A stretch of 64,000 bases of DNA from a virus. Of this stretch, positions 1-7,855 are shown in pieces. The position numbers and the translations under genes were made by a program. How positions within the stretch are numbered: the stretch's first letter is position 1; each line of letters begins with the position of its first letter. Location: the IMG/VR virus record IMGVR_UViG_3300031251_000003, positions 62,001 through 126,000 of that record; one strand, given 5' to 3'. The notes below the pieces were generated by a model. That model was not told the DNA's origin. It was given only the letters and a program-made list of their open reading frames with translations, and ran no database searches.

Positions 1-114
1 ACGTTTGACACCAACAAGGCTACAGGGTTTAGACTTGCTCCGAAGCCTGGTGTCATTGACACTACTTGGACGCAGGGTGGCCCAACTGACGCTGAAGTAG
101 CAAAGCGTAGTTAA
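1..114 (+). CDS. C-terminal end of a truncated gene, possibly capsid
   Basis: An open frame runs in from the left edge and stops at TAA 112-114, leaving 37 residues that end in AEVAKRS. It is followed after 22 bases by a strong AGGAGG site for the next gene, so it is co-directional with the virion genes. A structural role, perhaps the major capsid protein, is only a guess from position. Confidence 0.5.
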   Translation, partial: TFDTNKATGFRLAPKPGVIDTTWTQGGPTDAEVAKRS

Positions 115-136
115 GTAAGAATAAAAGGAGGAAATT

Positions 137-673
137 ATGAGTGATGTAAATCTAGAGGACAAGAACAAGGAAGAGCTACTTGAGATTGCTCGTGAACAGG
201 ATCTAGAAGGTCGTTCCAGCATGAACAAGGCAGATCTTGTCGAAGCACTTGGTAATCAAGGAGATGGGAGTGTAAGTGAAGGCGGCACCGAAGTACGTGA
301 TGCCGAAGATCTTCTTACTCCTACTGGCCCTGGAACGGAAAATGATCAAGCAGAAAGCGAAGGTGCTCAAGAACGATTAGACACTGTTAAAGAAGTTTCG
401 CCTGTAGCTGCCGATTTAGTGGCAGAAGAATTAGATTTCCAAGGCCCACTTCATATCCAGGATCCTCGTGAAAGAGTTATGACCGGCGCTGTTAGCGAAG
501 AGCAGGCTAAGGAACAGGAAGAGTTGCTAGCTAACAAACCCGATGATTTTATTGGTGATACCACTGAGGCTGGTTTCGATACCGAGGGGAATCACATTAC
601 AGCAAAGCGTTTGCCTGAAGTTGTTTCTGAAGAGTCTGATGAAGACTCAGTTGACTCAGAAGATCAGGACTAA
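137..673 (+). CDS. SAP/Rho-N-like domain protein, acidic
   Basis: 178 aa, preceded by a strong AAAGGAGG site. Residues about 5-40 (LEDKNKEELLEIAREQDLEG then MNKADLVEAL) match the small helical fold found in SAP and Rho N-terminal domains, which often binds nucleic acid. The rest is very acidic and low in complexity, with no other domain seen. The gene at 1415 carries the same N-terminal pattern, so the two are paralogues with diverged tails. Position among virion genes suggests a capsid-associated or packaging role. No enzymatic motif is visible. Confidence 0.75.
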   Translation: MSDVNLEDKNKEELLEIAREQDLEGRSSMNKADLVEALGNQGDGSVSEGGTEVRDAEDLLTPTGPGTENDQAESEGAQERLDTVKEVSPVAADLVAEELDFQGPLHIQDPRERVMTGAVSEEQAKEQEELLANKPDDFIGDTTEAGFDTEGNHITAKRLPEVVSEESDEDSVDSEDQD

Positions 674-699
674 AACCGCCTAACAAACACGGGTGTTCT

Positions 700-796
700 T
701 CTAAACGAAACCTCCCCTTTAGGGAGGTTTCGTCTTTCTGTTAGTTTGTTTTGTACCCCGGCTCGGCCAGCAGGTACCTATCTCACTTCATCATAT
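700..796 (-). ncRNA. Candidate small RNA with its own promoter and terminator
   Basis: A (-) strand promoter (803-830) would start RNA near 796, and the bidirectional terminator (706-732) would end it near 700. The roughly 97-nt product has no open frame of useful size. Its 5' half folds into a hairpin GTACC-TG-CTGGC-CGA-GCCGG-GGTAC. Function is unknown; antisense control of the flanking + strand transcripts is possible. Confidence 0.5.
706..740. terminator. Bidirectional intrinsic terminator
   Basis: Perfect 11-bp stem (706-716 with 722-732) with a 5-base loop. It is followed by TCTTTCT on the + strand and TTTAG on the - strand, so it can stop transcription from both sides. It ends the gene at 137-673 and also a leftward RNA from the promoter at 803-830. 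Confidence 0.8.
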
Positions 797-802
797 GGTG
801 AT

Positions 803-830
803 AGTATAGCAGATCCTCATAAAGTGTCAA
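803..830 (-). promoter_or_regulatory. Sigma70-type promoter, leftward
   Basis: On the minus strand TTGACA (830-825), 16-bp spacer, TGC-TATACT (808-803), an extended -10. No minus-strand gene follows, only the candidate small RNA. Confidence 0.65.
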
Positions 831-847
831 GACCGATGAGGTAATCA

Positions 848-1414
848 TTGAAGGATACCACCGCCCTTCTTTTACAACAGGTGGAGTCAGGGAAACAAAT
901 AATGAGCAATGCAAGTACAGCGTATTTAAGAAACGGTCGTCCTAACTCAGTCGTATTCCATTTTCAGGGGGTACGTTATAAGCTTGAGCATCGTGGGCAC
1001 CGACAAGATTCCGTAGCAGTACCCGCTGAGGCACTGAACGATGGTAACATTTCTCGCTGGATCAAGATTGGCCAGCTTGAGAAGATCACTCGTGATTCCT
1101 TTATGACATTGGGAGCACGTACAGTTGATATTTTGCCGAATGAGTTCTTGGCCCAGCCGATGCGAACCAGTCGTAACGGTGGCGCAGGCGCAGTTCCGAT
1201 GGAAAAGGCTGAAGCAGATACAGCCGGTACTTTGACACAGATCAAGGATGCCGACGTATTCAAGACTGTTCGTGAAGGAGTTTCGCCCAAGTGGGGTGGA
1301 GATCTACTTTCCACTGAAGAGGAACTTGAATCTTCCGAATTCGTCAATGCACAGACGACAACAAACAACTATCCTTCCAAGAACCGAGAAGATACTCGTG
1401 AGAGGGGATTCTAA
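848..1414 (+). CDS. Hypothetical protein in virion cluster
   Basis: 188 aa if it starts at TTG 848, which has a GATGAGG site 5 bases upstream. An ATG at 902, with AGGGAA upstream, would give 170 aa. I cannot decide between them. The mid-section (VRYKLEHRGHRQDSVAVPAE) looks like a small beta-rich domain; the C-terminal third is polar and probably extended. Its stop touches the start of the next gene, so the two are translated together. Placed between two paralogous SAP-like genes, it is probably a minor capsid or head-completion protein. No family recognised. Confidence 0.7.
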   Translation: MKDTTALLLQQVESGKQIMSNASTAYLRNGRPNSVVFHFQGVRYKLEHRGHRQDSVAVPAEALNDGNISRWIKIGQLEKITRDSFMTLGARTVDILPNEFLAQPMRTSRNGGAGAVPMEKAEADTAGTLTQIKDADVFKTVREGVSPKWGGDLLSTEEELESSEFVNAQTTTNNYPSKNREDTRERGF

Positions 1415-1957
1415 ATGTCAGAAGAGAACCTATTAGATATGAGCCGTGCAGAGCTAGTACATATTGCGGCTGAACAAAAGATTGACGGCGCTAACAAGAT
1501 GAACAAGGTAGAACTTCTTGCCGCTCTAACGCCCTCTACCACAGAGGCTGAAGCAGTAGCAACTCAGGTTGCGGAAGACGTAGCTGAGGCTCCTGAGGCT
1601 CCTGTGGAGCCTACAGAGGCATCTCAGGAACCATGGATCCCTTCTCCTGAAGAGGTTCAGGCTGCTCGCGATTCTGTTGAGGCTGATGAAGAAGAGAAGG
1701 ATGAGCCTTTGCCCGCTGTTTTCTATGGCGCTCCAACAGGTCGCTGGGTACAGCAGAAAGCAGTCCTCTATACAGATGGTGTATCTGGGGTCGCTGATCT
1801 CAATCATGAAAGGGCTTATGAGTACAACGAGCGCTTTCAGTCTAGCGATTCCAACGAGCGTATCACCGGGGATGTTTCTTTAAGTGAAGCAGCTAAAGAA
1901 CAGAAGGAAGATATTGATCGACGTAGAGCAGAATACGTCAAAAGACAGAATAACTAA
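1415..1957 (+). CDS. SAP/Rho-N-like domain protein, paralogue of gene 137-673
   Basis: 180 aa, starting directly after the stop of the preceding gene. Residues about 5-40 (LLDMSRAELVHIAAEQKIDG then MNKVELLAAL) repeat the SAP/Rho-N-like helix pattern seen at 137-673. A Pro/Ala/Glu-rich linker follows, then a C-terminal part with RWVQQKAVLYTDG that may be a separate small domain. The shared N-terminus with different tails suggests a duplicated nucleic-acid or capsid docking module. Function not known. Confidence 0.75.
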   Translation: MSEENLLDMSRAELVHIAAEQKIDGANKMNKVELLAALTPSTTEAEAVATQVAEDVAEAPEAPVEPTEASQEPWIPSPEEVQAARDSVEADEEEKDEPLPAVFYGAPTGRWVQQKAVLYTDGVSGVADLNHERAYEYNERFQSSDSNERITGDVSLSEAAKEQKEDIDRRRAEYVKRQNN

Positions 1958-2030
1958 CAAAGAATAACTAGAAGTGGATATCCGGCCAATAACGGAGACG
2001 GGATAAAGACAACACTTCCATGGAGATAAA

Positions 2031-2612
2031 ATGGCAACTTTAGTAAAGATTAGAGGACTAGATCGAATTTCACCGTCAACCGACTCCCCGGTATCCAGGG
2101 GCTACAGAGGTTTTCGTGTGAAGTCTCAGTTCACTCAGGTTCAGGGTGGAACCAGTATGGTAAAGGCTACTTTGAGCATCACGAACCAGTTAACCGTAAC
2201 TGCTCTTACAGCGGGTACTTGGGGTAACAGCGTTACTTTCGCAACGGCTGTTGGTGGTTCTACCCCTGTTGTGGCAACAACATATGCATCAAGTACAGGT
2301 CTACCGACCATTACGGTCACGGCTCCTGCAACTGCTACATTAGCAGCTAACACATTGATCGTTAACGCAATTAACACAGACCCGCTTGCATCACAGTTCG
2401 TCGTGGCTGCTCTTGTAGGTACTGGTGCTGCTGCTAACGGTTCAACTTCGGCTGCTTTGTCAACCGGTTCCAACGGTTCTAACGGTACTCAGTACCCGAT
2501 CTGGATCCGAACGGGACAGAATGCTCCGGTAATTGTAGATATCGATGATCCTCAGAACGTTCGAATTCTTCGACGTAACTACAATCGTTTCATCTCACTA
2601 GGCGCAGCCTAA
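2031..2612 (+). CDS. Virion protein with beta-rich Ala/Thr/Gly domain
   Basis: 193 aa. Residues about 45-150 form an Ala/Thr/Val/Gly-rich domain (TAGTWGNSVTFATA, ANGSTSAALSTG) of the kind found in phage capsid decoration and tail proteins. The last 35 residues (DIDDPQNVRILRRNYNRF) may be a docking tail. The gene at 46465-47076 carries a similar domain, so this module occurs twice in the window. Probably surface exposed; the exact role is unproven. Confidence 0.65.
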   Translation: MATLVKIRGLDRISPSTDSPVSRGYRGFRVKSQFTQVQGGTSMVKATLSITNQLTVTALTAGTWGNSVTFATAVGGSTPVVATTYASSTGLPTITVTAPATATLAANTLIVNAINTDPLASQFVVAALVGTGAAANGSTSAALSTGSNGSNGTQYPIWIRTGQNAPVIVDIDDPQNVRILRRNYNRFISLGAA

Positions 2613-2623
2613 GGAATTAAGGA

Positions 2624-2653
2624 TATCCCTGCTGATCCACAAGTCAGCAGGGA
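2624..2653 (+). terminator. Strong hairpin between virion gene and endolysin
   Basis: Perfect 11-bp stem ATCCCTGCTGA / TCAGCAGGGAT with an 8-base loop, followed by TTTACC. The U-tract is weak, so it may attenuate rather than stop transcription into the endolysin gene. Confidence 0.5.
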
Positions 2654-2680
2654 TTTACCTCTCTTCGGGAGTAGATTATA

Positions 2681-3283
2681 ATGCCTAAACTCAATTACTA
2701 TAATACTCATGATCTAATGGTGAAGGAAGCTCATGGTTCACAAACCAAGACCCTGGCTGTTCTTCACGAAACTGTTAGTCCTGATATCGCTGGACTCTCA
2801 GATATTACCGGAGTTGAGAACTATCTAGCTTCGATTGGATATGGTATCCATGGTATGACTGATCTAGAAGGTCATATGGCCTGGGCTTATGGATTAGGTA
2901 ATGCAATCTTCTGGCAGGCCGGTGGAGTCAATGAGATGTCTATCGGCATCGAGCAAGTGAGTTATATTCCTGCTCAACTTGCAAACAAGAGTATCACGCT
3001 AGCGCAGGCTAAGGCTAGGTGGCAGGCTAGAGATAAGCAACTTCACGCCACGGCTAAGCTACTTGCTTGCTGGCATAACGTATCTCCCACGAATCATCGA
3101 CTTGAATACGTTGATGGTACGGGTACTCACAAGGGCGTCACATCTCATTGGGACGTATCCCAGCATCATCCTGAGTCTGAGGGCCATACGGATTGTTGGC
3201 CTGTACCTCATGGTGGCTACTATCCTATTCTTGAAGTGATCGACTTCGCTAAGACGTACGCGAAGCTGAACTATCACTTCTAG
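2681..3283 (+). CDS. N-acetylmuramoyl-L-alanine amidase, endolysin
   Basis: 200 aa, with CGGGAG upstream of ATG. The sequence fits the zinc amidase (Amidase_2/PGRP-like) fold: the first zinc histidine in VLHETV near residue 29, GIEQVSY near 89, and a C-terminal SHWDVS plus HTDCWP that can supply further zinc ligands. These enzymes cut the amide bond between MurNAc and L-Ala of peptidoglycan at the end of infection. There is no separate wall-binding domain and no signal peptide, so export would need a holin; candidates lie at 43632 and 63316. Confidence 0.85.
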   Translation: MPKLNYYNTHDLMVKEAHGSQTKTLAVLHETVSPDIAGLSDITGVENYLASIGYGIHGMTDLEGHMAWAYGLGNAIFWQAGGVNEMSIGIEQVSYIPAQLANKSITLAQAKARWQARDKQLHATAKLLACWHNVSPTNHRLEYVDGTGTHKGVTSHWDVSQHHPESEGHTDCWPVPHGGYYPILEVIDFAKTYAKLNYHF

Positions 3284-3358
3284 AGAACATCTAGCAGTCT
3301 CTCCACGGTTTAAAACTATTACAGTTTTGTTTAAATCGGGATCTTCTAGATCGTCTGC
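3284..3358. other. Convergent intergenic region
   Basis: Between the (+) endolysin and the (-) NIF3 gene. Contains an imperfect AT-rich hairpin around GTTTAAAAC / GTTTTGTTTAAA that may act as a weak terminator in both directions. Confidence 0.35.
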
Positions 3359-4117
3359 TTAGACTGGATTAGAGTCGGCCAGAAAGTGCCAGGGAATGTT
3401 GAATTCCTTTGCAACCATCTTGGCCAATGCCTGCACACCAGATCTCTCAGTCTTATCATGACCGAGGGCCAGAACGTTCATCTTTAGATCCCGCGCAAGG
3501 TAGAGTGTCGGTTCAGCAGGCTCACCAGTAACGAAGGTATCAAACCCGTCACGATGAGCCTGCACTACGTAATGAGCCGCACCCCCAGCAATCACAGAAA
3601 TCTTTTTGGCACCGATGTTACCGAAGTTGTAAAGAGTTCCTTCTCTATCACTTAAACCAAGTGCAGTGCTAAGCTTCGCATACAATGACGGAAGGAAGTA
3701 AGGTTCCTTTAGCTCGCCTCCCCAACCGATATCGGCCCAAGGCTTGAGCTTCTTTAGACCTAGCGCCTTAGCAAGAAGAACGTTATTACCAATCTTAGGA
3801 TGGGCATCGAGAGCTAGATGATAACCCAGAAGGGTAATCCCATACTGTTCTAGGAGATCGATGCGGCCACCAACACGTTCATCGAGGATACGAGATTCAT
3901 TGTTCCAGAACATGCCATGGTGAACGATAAGGAGATCAGCGTCAGCAGCAGCGGTTCGCTCAATGATATCTTTCGATACACTGACGGCACAAGCAACCTT
4001 TCTAACTTCATCCTTACCCTGGAACTGTAGACCCATTGGCCCGTAGTCGGGAAAGGAGTGAAGCTTCAAGATATCGTTACAGAATGATGTAATGTTATCT
4101 CTGGGCGTGGCTCGCAT
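3359..4117 (-). CDS. NIF3-like dinuclear-metal protein
   Basis: 252 aa from ATG 4117. A longer frame reaches 4216, but its extra 33 residues are antisense noise over the neighbouring gene, and AGGA precedes the chosen ATG. Family marks of NIF3/YbgI: LIVHHGMFW near residue 62, YHLALDAHPKIGNN near 98, and a C-terminal VTGEP plus ALGHDKTE that would complete the two-metal site. Length matches short members of the family. The biochemical role of NIF3 proteins is uncertain. Last gene of a long leftward transcript whose preceding genes are much richer in GC. Confidence 0.85.
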   Translation of the reverse strand: MRATPRDNITSFCNDILKLHSFPDYGPMGLQFQGKDEVRKVACAVSVSKDIIERTAAADADLLIVHHGMFWNNESRILDERVGGRIDLLEQYGITLLGYHLALDAHPKIGNNVLLAKALGLKKLKPWADIGWGGELKEPYFLPSLYAKLSTALGLSDREGTLYNFGNIGAKKISVIAGGAAHYVVQAHRDGFDTFVTGEPAEPTLYLARDLKMNVLALGHDKTERSGVQALAKMVAKEFNIPWHFLADSNPV

Positions 4118-4124
4118 TCCTGAA

Positions 4125-4307
4125 TCAGCCACGGTCGACCCACTCCTTGTGCCAGCGCTCGACCACTTCGACAAGCGCAGCGGCGCACTCTCCGGTCGCG
4201 GCGATCTGAACGTCAATCACCACGTCCGGGTCGGCATCCGTACCGCGTCCAACAGCCATGCCGAACTCGCCGCCGCTTTCGCGGACGACTGCGAGCAGAC
4301 TCGTCAT
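4125..4307 (-). CDS. Small high-GC hypothetical protein
   Basis: 60 aa (MTSLLAVVRESGGEFGMAVG...). Lies in a patch of clearly higher GC than the phage average and overlaps the upstream gene by 4 bases (ATGA type), so it is translationally coupled. Not recognised. An imported gene from a high-GC genome is the simplest reading. Confidence 0.6.
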   Translation of the reverse strand: MTSLLAVVRESGGEFGMAVGRGTDADPDVVIDVQIAATGECAAALVEVVERWHKEWVDRG

Positions 4308-4612
4308 GCGAACACCCGGATGCCATCGTCGGGCGCTTCGCCCGCGAGAACCTGGCGCTCTGCCTGCGCCTCGCGTTCAAGCCATTCAACCGGGCGACCA
4401 ACGATGTCGCCCACGACAGGACACGGCTTGTAGAAGGTCAGCGCGAAGCTGTAGCCGGGATGCGCCATCGCGGCCTGCTCGCTCGGGAAGCGCTGCGCCT
4501 GCTCAAGATCCCACGTTCCGCAGGGGCCGATGGCCGTCCAGGTCATCAGGTAGCCGATGCGCTCGGGCGCTTTCAAGTCCTGCTGCGCCAGCACGTATTC
4601 GGTGTCAGGCAC
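4304..4612 (-). CDS. High-GC hypothetical protein
   Basis: 102 aa. The N-terminal YVLAQQDLKAPERIGYLMTW and PCGTWDLEQAQRFPSEQAAM segments suggest a small alpha/beta fold. It overlaps both neighbours by a few bases in the same high-GC operon. Base composition is unlike the flanking genes. No family recognised. Confidence 0.65.
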   Translation of the reverse strand: MPDTEYVLAQQDLKAPERIGYLMTWTAIGPCGTWDLEQAQRFPSEQAAMAHPGYSFALTFYKPCPVVGDIVGRPVEWLEREAQAERQVLAGEAPDDGIRVFA

Positions 4613-4835
4613 GGGACTTCCTCGGTTTCCGTGGCCCGAAGTCGCGCACCCAGCCGGGTCGCGCGCCGAGCCTGACGTAGAACCGGCGCTCGCCGGGATA
4701 GGCGTGGTTCGTGAAGTAGCACCAGTGGGTCAGGTTCACCGCGAACTCGTTGCCGTGCCGCGAAAAGCGCCAGAGCGTCAGCCCTCTCACGAACGCGAAC
4801 AGCGACTCTCCGGGCGTGGTTGGCAGACGGTTCAT
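4605..4835 (-). CDS. High-GC hypothetical protein
   Basis: 76 aa with many Arg, Trp and Phe residues (LTHWCYFTNHAYPGERRFYV) and a basic C-terminus. Overlaps the next gene by 8 bases and the previous one by 4, which supports real translation. Third member of the high-GC patch. Function unknown. Confidence 0.6.
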   Translation of the reverse strand: MNRLPTTPGESLFAFVRGLTLWRFSRHGNEFAVNLTHWCYFTNHAYPGERRFYVRLGARPGWVRDFGPRKPRKSRA

Positions 4836-5350
4836 CTGTCCATCCTGATCTCGTAGCGGTGACCCTCGTAATGCCCCTCGTCAAGCAGGCAACGCTCACC
4901 CTCAACACTGGCTGGGCATCGAGCAGGAAGCACCTGCTCTGTCGCTTGCTTTGATTCAAACGTATTACTGATCTGTTCTCGCCAGTCCTCCCCAAAGAGT
5001 TCTTCAATAGAGAGAATGAGATCGTGAAGATCCCACGCCTCATCGATTAGCCTCAAGATACGACCATTCGCATCGGCCCAATCCTGTAGAGACTGATTAC
5101 GAATCTCTCTACTAGTTCGTTCAACATCCTTAGCCTCAACAATAGCCACGAGAGAACGAGCATTCTTGACCTTAGATATCGGATTACTGTGATTCGCATG
5201 AGTCTCTCGTTTGATATGAAAGGTTCCGCCTTGTACTTTGGTAATTGTACCAATAGCGAGATCCCCAGAGTAGTTGAACGCTACACGAACACCCTCAACT
5301 AACTGTCTACCACGAATATCAATCATAGTCTGCACAATCATAGTCTTCAT
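4832..5350 (-). CDS. Hypothetical protein with KOW/SH3-like N-terminus
   Basis: 172 aa. Residues about 10-55 (GRQLVEGVRVAFNYSGDLAI, GTITKVQGGTFHI) look like a small beta-barrel. A helical middle and a Cys-containing tail (ARCPASVEGERCLLDEGHYEGH) follow; the tail may bind zinc. Two in-frame ATGs near 5350 and 5326 are possible starts. The 5' part has normal phage composition while the last third merges into the high-GC patch. Confidence 0.6.
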   Translation of the reverse strand: MKTMIVQTMIDIRGRQLVEGVRVAFNYSGDLAIGTITKVQGGTFHIKRETHANHSNPISKVKNARSLVAIVEAKDVERTSREIRNQSLQDWADANGRILRLIDEAWDLHDLILSIEELFGEDWREQISNTFESKQATEQVLPARCPASVEGERCLLDEGHYEGHRYEIRMDR

Positions 5351-5567
5351 CTTTCTTGATTTGGAAAGCTACCTCATCGGGCCAGAGATCGACAAAGACC
5401 TGTAAGAGTCGCTCTTTTCTCATCCTAACCCAGGCACTTTCTTTGCCATCGACATATAGTTGAATCTTTACCATATCTGCTTCACCCTCATCCATAACTG
5501 AGAAGAAATCTAAAGTGTTCTCAGGAAGCTTTTTAAGGATAATCTGTCGTTTGACTATATTAGCCAC
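5319..5567 (-). CDS. Small acidic protein, paralogue of gene 41241-41522
   Basis: 82 aa ending in a run of Asp/Tyr. The segment DLWPDEVAFQIKK is nearly repeated as SLWPDEVAFQFKS in the 93-aa protein at 41241-41522, which marks them as paralogues 36 kb apart. Overlaps both neighbours in the leftward operon. Role unknown. Confidence 0.65.
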   Translation of the reverse strand: MANIVKRQIILKKLPENTLDFFSVMDEGEADMVKIQLYVDGKESAWVRMRKERLLQVFVDLWPDEVAFQIKKDEDYDCADYD

Positions 5568-5928
5568 GGCCCTTTACCTCAGGATGGTGCCAGCAGTTAT
5601 AGGCGTCAGGGGAATTACATCTCGTACAGCGAAGAATGTGACGAGTTTGATTATTCCTCCGAGGACGAGTCAGGAAGGTAGCGGATCCACCCTTGCTTAG
5701 GTAAAACTCGTGAGGGCCAGGAACACGCTTCTCTCCGGTATACTCAAATCCTGAAGGGGCATCGTTGAAGTCAGTGAATCCGTCTTCAACCGGGCGCTCA
5801 ATTACGCGGTCACCTTTACCGTCGTTGTATCCCATCTCGTAATGAGACTCGGTAACCAGTGAAGCGTTAGCTGCCTTTCCTTCCTTGCCATCCTCATATC
5901 CAAGGTTATAGAGATCATCCGGGTTCAT
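5560..5928 (-). CDS. Zinc-ribbon-like hypothetical protein
   Basis: 122 aa. Two similar acidic motifs (YNLGYEDGKEGKA and YEMGYNDGKGDRV) form an internal repeat near residues 6-40. The C-terminus carries a single CTRCN pair plus CWHH, a plausible metal site. Shares a base with the start of the membrane gene upstream, so it is operonic. Confidence 0.65.
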   Translation of the reverse strand: MNPDDLYNLGYEDGKEGKAANASLVTESHYEMGYNDGKGDRVIERPVEDGFTDFNDAPSGFEYTGEKRVPGPHEFYLSKGGSATFLTRPRRNNQTRHILRCTRCNSPDAYNCWHHPEVKGRG

Positions 5929-6146
5929 TACTTATCCTTCCTATGGAAAGGCCCAAAGGTGACCAGAATAGCCAAGGGGACATAGACCAGAGCAACAACA
6001 CAAGCCACACTCCCAGCGGTCACCATGGAGCTATCTTTGGTAAAAACCATGATGGCGATTCCCACGATAGCGGCCCCGACAATTGGCAGTACATCTCTCT
6101 TCCAAGAGCCTGCCTCACCCCAGATTTTCCATGCTGTAAAGTTCAT
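5928..6146 (-). CDS. Two-helix membrane protein
   Basis: 72 aa with hydrophobic segments at about 18-35 (DVLPIVGAAIVGIAIMVF) and 41-64 (VTAGSVACVVALVYVPLA), then a basic tail. Small phage membrane protein of unknown role. Confidence 0.65.
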   Translation of the reverse strand: MNFTAWKIWGEAGSWKRDVLPIVGAAIVGIAIMVFTKDSSMVTAGSVACVVALVYVPLAILVTFGPFHRKDK

Positions 6147-6156
6147 CTCATCCTTT

Positions 6157-6339
6157 CTAGAAAAGTCTTACGGCTTCCATTATACCAATAATGGGCCAAA
6201 GAATCAAGTTAATTGTGACTGTTGTTGCGATGAATAGATGGACGAGAAACGGAACACTGAAACTGAATGTACAGGTACCTCCACCCACGACAGGGAACTT
6301 GAAACCAAACAGTGGAGATCCCTTAAATAGATCTCTCAT
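6157..6339 (-). CDS. Small membrane protein
   Basis: 60 aa; the C-terminal half (FLVHLFIATTVTINLILWPI) is one transmembrane segment. Its ATG overlaps the stop of the upstream gene (ATGA), so the pair is coupled. Confidence 0.6.
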   Translation of the reverse strand: MRDLFKGSPLFGFKFPVVGGGTCTFSFSVPFLVHLFIATTVTINLILWPIIGIMEAVRLF

Positions 6340-6500
6340 TGGTCAAACACCACTGCTGCTACTACAGTTGAAATGAAAACCAATGCCACGAGCGTCAGCG
6401 TGAGAACGATATAAACGTTCACATCGTTTGCTGCACAAACCACGGCTGCTAGGCATGGTAACCACACCAGACCCGAGATAGACAACCATGCCGTTCTCAC
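6336..6500 (-). CDS. Small two-helix membrane protein, GTG start
   Basis: 54 aa from a GTG that overlaps the TGA of the upstream gene (GTGA). It reads MRTAWLSISGLVWLPCLAAV, then a second hydrophobic stretch (YIVLTLTLVALVFIST). Overlaps at both ends make it a credible gene although it is short. Confidence 0.6.
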   Translation of the reverse strand: MRTAWLSISGLVWLPCLAAVVCAANDVNVYIVLTLTLVALVFISTVVAAVVFDQ

Positions 6501-6694
6501 TTACTTACCGCCTTATCTAGCTGATCGATTAGATCACCACAGAACTTGATCCTATCAGTAATTACCTGACCGCCACCTTCACGGCCACTTGAAGCGTTGA
6601 TACGATAGAGGTTAAGTGTGTGTGACAACTCCTTAGCCTCTTCCTCGGTCAGCAATACTTGAACCGCTGCGATGGTTGCCTTACCAGCTAGCAT
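6497..6694 (-). CDS. Small helical hypothetical protein
   Basis: 65 aa. Contains VLLTEEEAKELSHTLNLYRI, a helical stretch like small phage regulators, and a C-terminal helix. No family recognised. Coupled to the downstream membrane gene. Confidence 0.55.
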   Translation of the reverse strand: MLAGKATIAAVQVLLTEEEAKELSHTLNLYRINASSGREGGGQVITDRIKFCGDLIDQLDKAVSK

Positions 6695-6697
6695 TTC

Positions 6698-6904
6698 TTA
6701 CTCCTTCCCAAGTTGATGAATGGTCATTGTCAGTTCAAGCGGGATTGGCTTGTGGTATGCTTCTAGCAAAATACCCAAGGCATCTACAACTTCGTCCCAA
6801 TTGGGTCTAACTTCATGAGGTTCCAGACCCCATTCCTTTTCCATGCTCGGAGGACTTCCGTGAATTGCTCGTGCATAAACCTGTGTTGCATCTGCGATAG
6901 TCAT
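6698..6904 (-). CDS. Small hypothetical protein
   Basis: 68 aa, mostly helical (PNWDEVVDALGILLEAYHKP). Its ATG overlaps the TGA of the ArdC-like gene (ATGA). Not recognised. Confidence 0.55.
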   Translation of the reverse strand: MTIADATQVYARAIHGSPPSMEKEWGLEPHEVRPNWDEVVDALGILLEAYHKPIPLELTMTIHQLGKE

Positions 6905-7797
6905 CAGTCTTCCTCCTTTGCATTCATGCGGGACGCAAGCTCCTTGGCAAGCTCATCAACGAGCCGGACGTACTTGTGAAGAGCCTTGAGATCTCCACCC
7001 GACCAAGAGGCCAGATAGGGAACCGATGCCTCACTGACATCGAAACCGACCAGACCCAGAGCCATGACGGTAGCCGACTCCACGATAACCTCTGCCTCTT
7101 CGCGGCTGTAATCGGTGTAGTTGACATTGCCGTAGGCATGAGCAAGCTCGTGAACCAGGGTACGGACGATACCGTTACCACTCAGGTTCTTGTTGATGAT
7201 GATCTTCCACATGCGATCATCGACCCAACCATGAGCGTCGTTGGTATCCTCGCGGTACTCGACACTGTAGCCAAGAAGACGAGCGAAGTGCTCAAGCGGG
7301 CCGATCTTATCGCTCAGATCCTCGCCCTCAAGCTCGACCATGGGGTTGACCGTAACCTCAGGAGCATCGGTGTCGGAGACATCGAAACCACTGACGATGC
7401 GGAAGAACATGCGGCGCTGGGGATTCCCGTTCTTGTCGAGAACCTCGTTGCCGTTGGCATCCTTGTAAACGTAGAAACCGGCAGGAGCGAAGTAACGAAG
7501 CGGCTTCGCGTCAGCATTGACGGTGACCTTCTTCTTCTCCCACTGCTTCTTGCCCCAGACGACCGTGGCATCGCGCTTTTGCGACCAGATCATCAGAGCG
7601 TTGTTGAGAGTAAGACGACTCAGATTGGCCCGACCGAACTTGACGAAGTTCTCCCAAGCCTCCGAAGAAATGAGTTCCGCAACAGCGTTCTCGATCAACT
7701 GCTTCTGCTCCGAGAGGCGCTCTTCCTTCCAGGCAGCCTTCTCTTCGGCGGTGTAGTTGACCTTCTTGACCTTACCCTTCTTCGTTGCGACGGCCAT
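6904..7797 (-). CDS. ArdC-like antirestriction metallopeptidase
   Basis: 297 aa from ATG 7797, chosen because GAAAGGA lies just upstream. The N-terminal part (SRLTLNNALMIWSQKRDATV) resembles the ssDNA-binding domain of ArdC, and the C-terminal part has the zinc peptidase motif HELAHAYG. ArdC-type proteins protect incoming DNA from restriction. A 319-aa open frame on the opposite strand is an antisense shadow. First gene of the operon read from the promoter at 7827-7855. Confidence 0.8.
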   Translation of the reverse strand: MAVATKKGKVKKVNYTAEEKAAWKEERLSEQKQLIENAVAELISSEAWENFVKFGRANLSRLTLNNALMIWSQKRDATVVWGKKQWEKKKVTVNADAKPLRYFAPAGFYVYKDANGNEVLDKNGNPQRRMFFRIVSGFDVSDTDAPEVTVNPMVELEGEDLSDKIGPLEHFARLLGYSVEYREDTNDAHGWVDDRMWKIIINKNLSGNGIVRTLVHELAHAYGNVNYTDYSREEAEVIVESATVMALGLVGFDVSEASVPYLASWSGGDLKALHKYVRLVDELAKELASRMNAKEED

Positions 7798-7826
7798 TTG
7801 AAATCCTTTCATTCGCTTGTCGAAGT

Positions 7827-7855
7827 ATTATATCACTTCTACGTAACGATGTCAA
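7827..7855 (-). promoter_or_regulatory. Promoter for the ArdC-like operon
   Basis: Minus strand TTGACA (7855-7850), 17-bp spacer, TGA-TATAAT (7832-7827), a near-consensus extended -10 promoter. A leader of about 23 nt with a ribosome binding site follows. Confidence 0.85.

Noticed and set aside
4092-4856. Several + strand frames in the high-GC patch
   Set aside because: High GC leaves frames open by chance; the leftward genes have tight ATGA overlaps and continuous operon logic.
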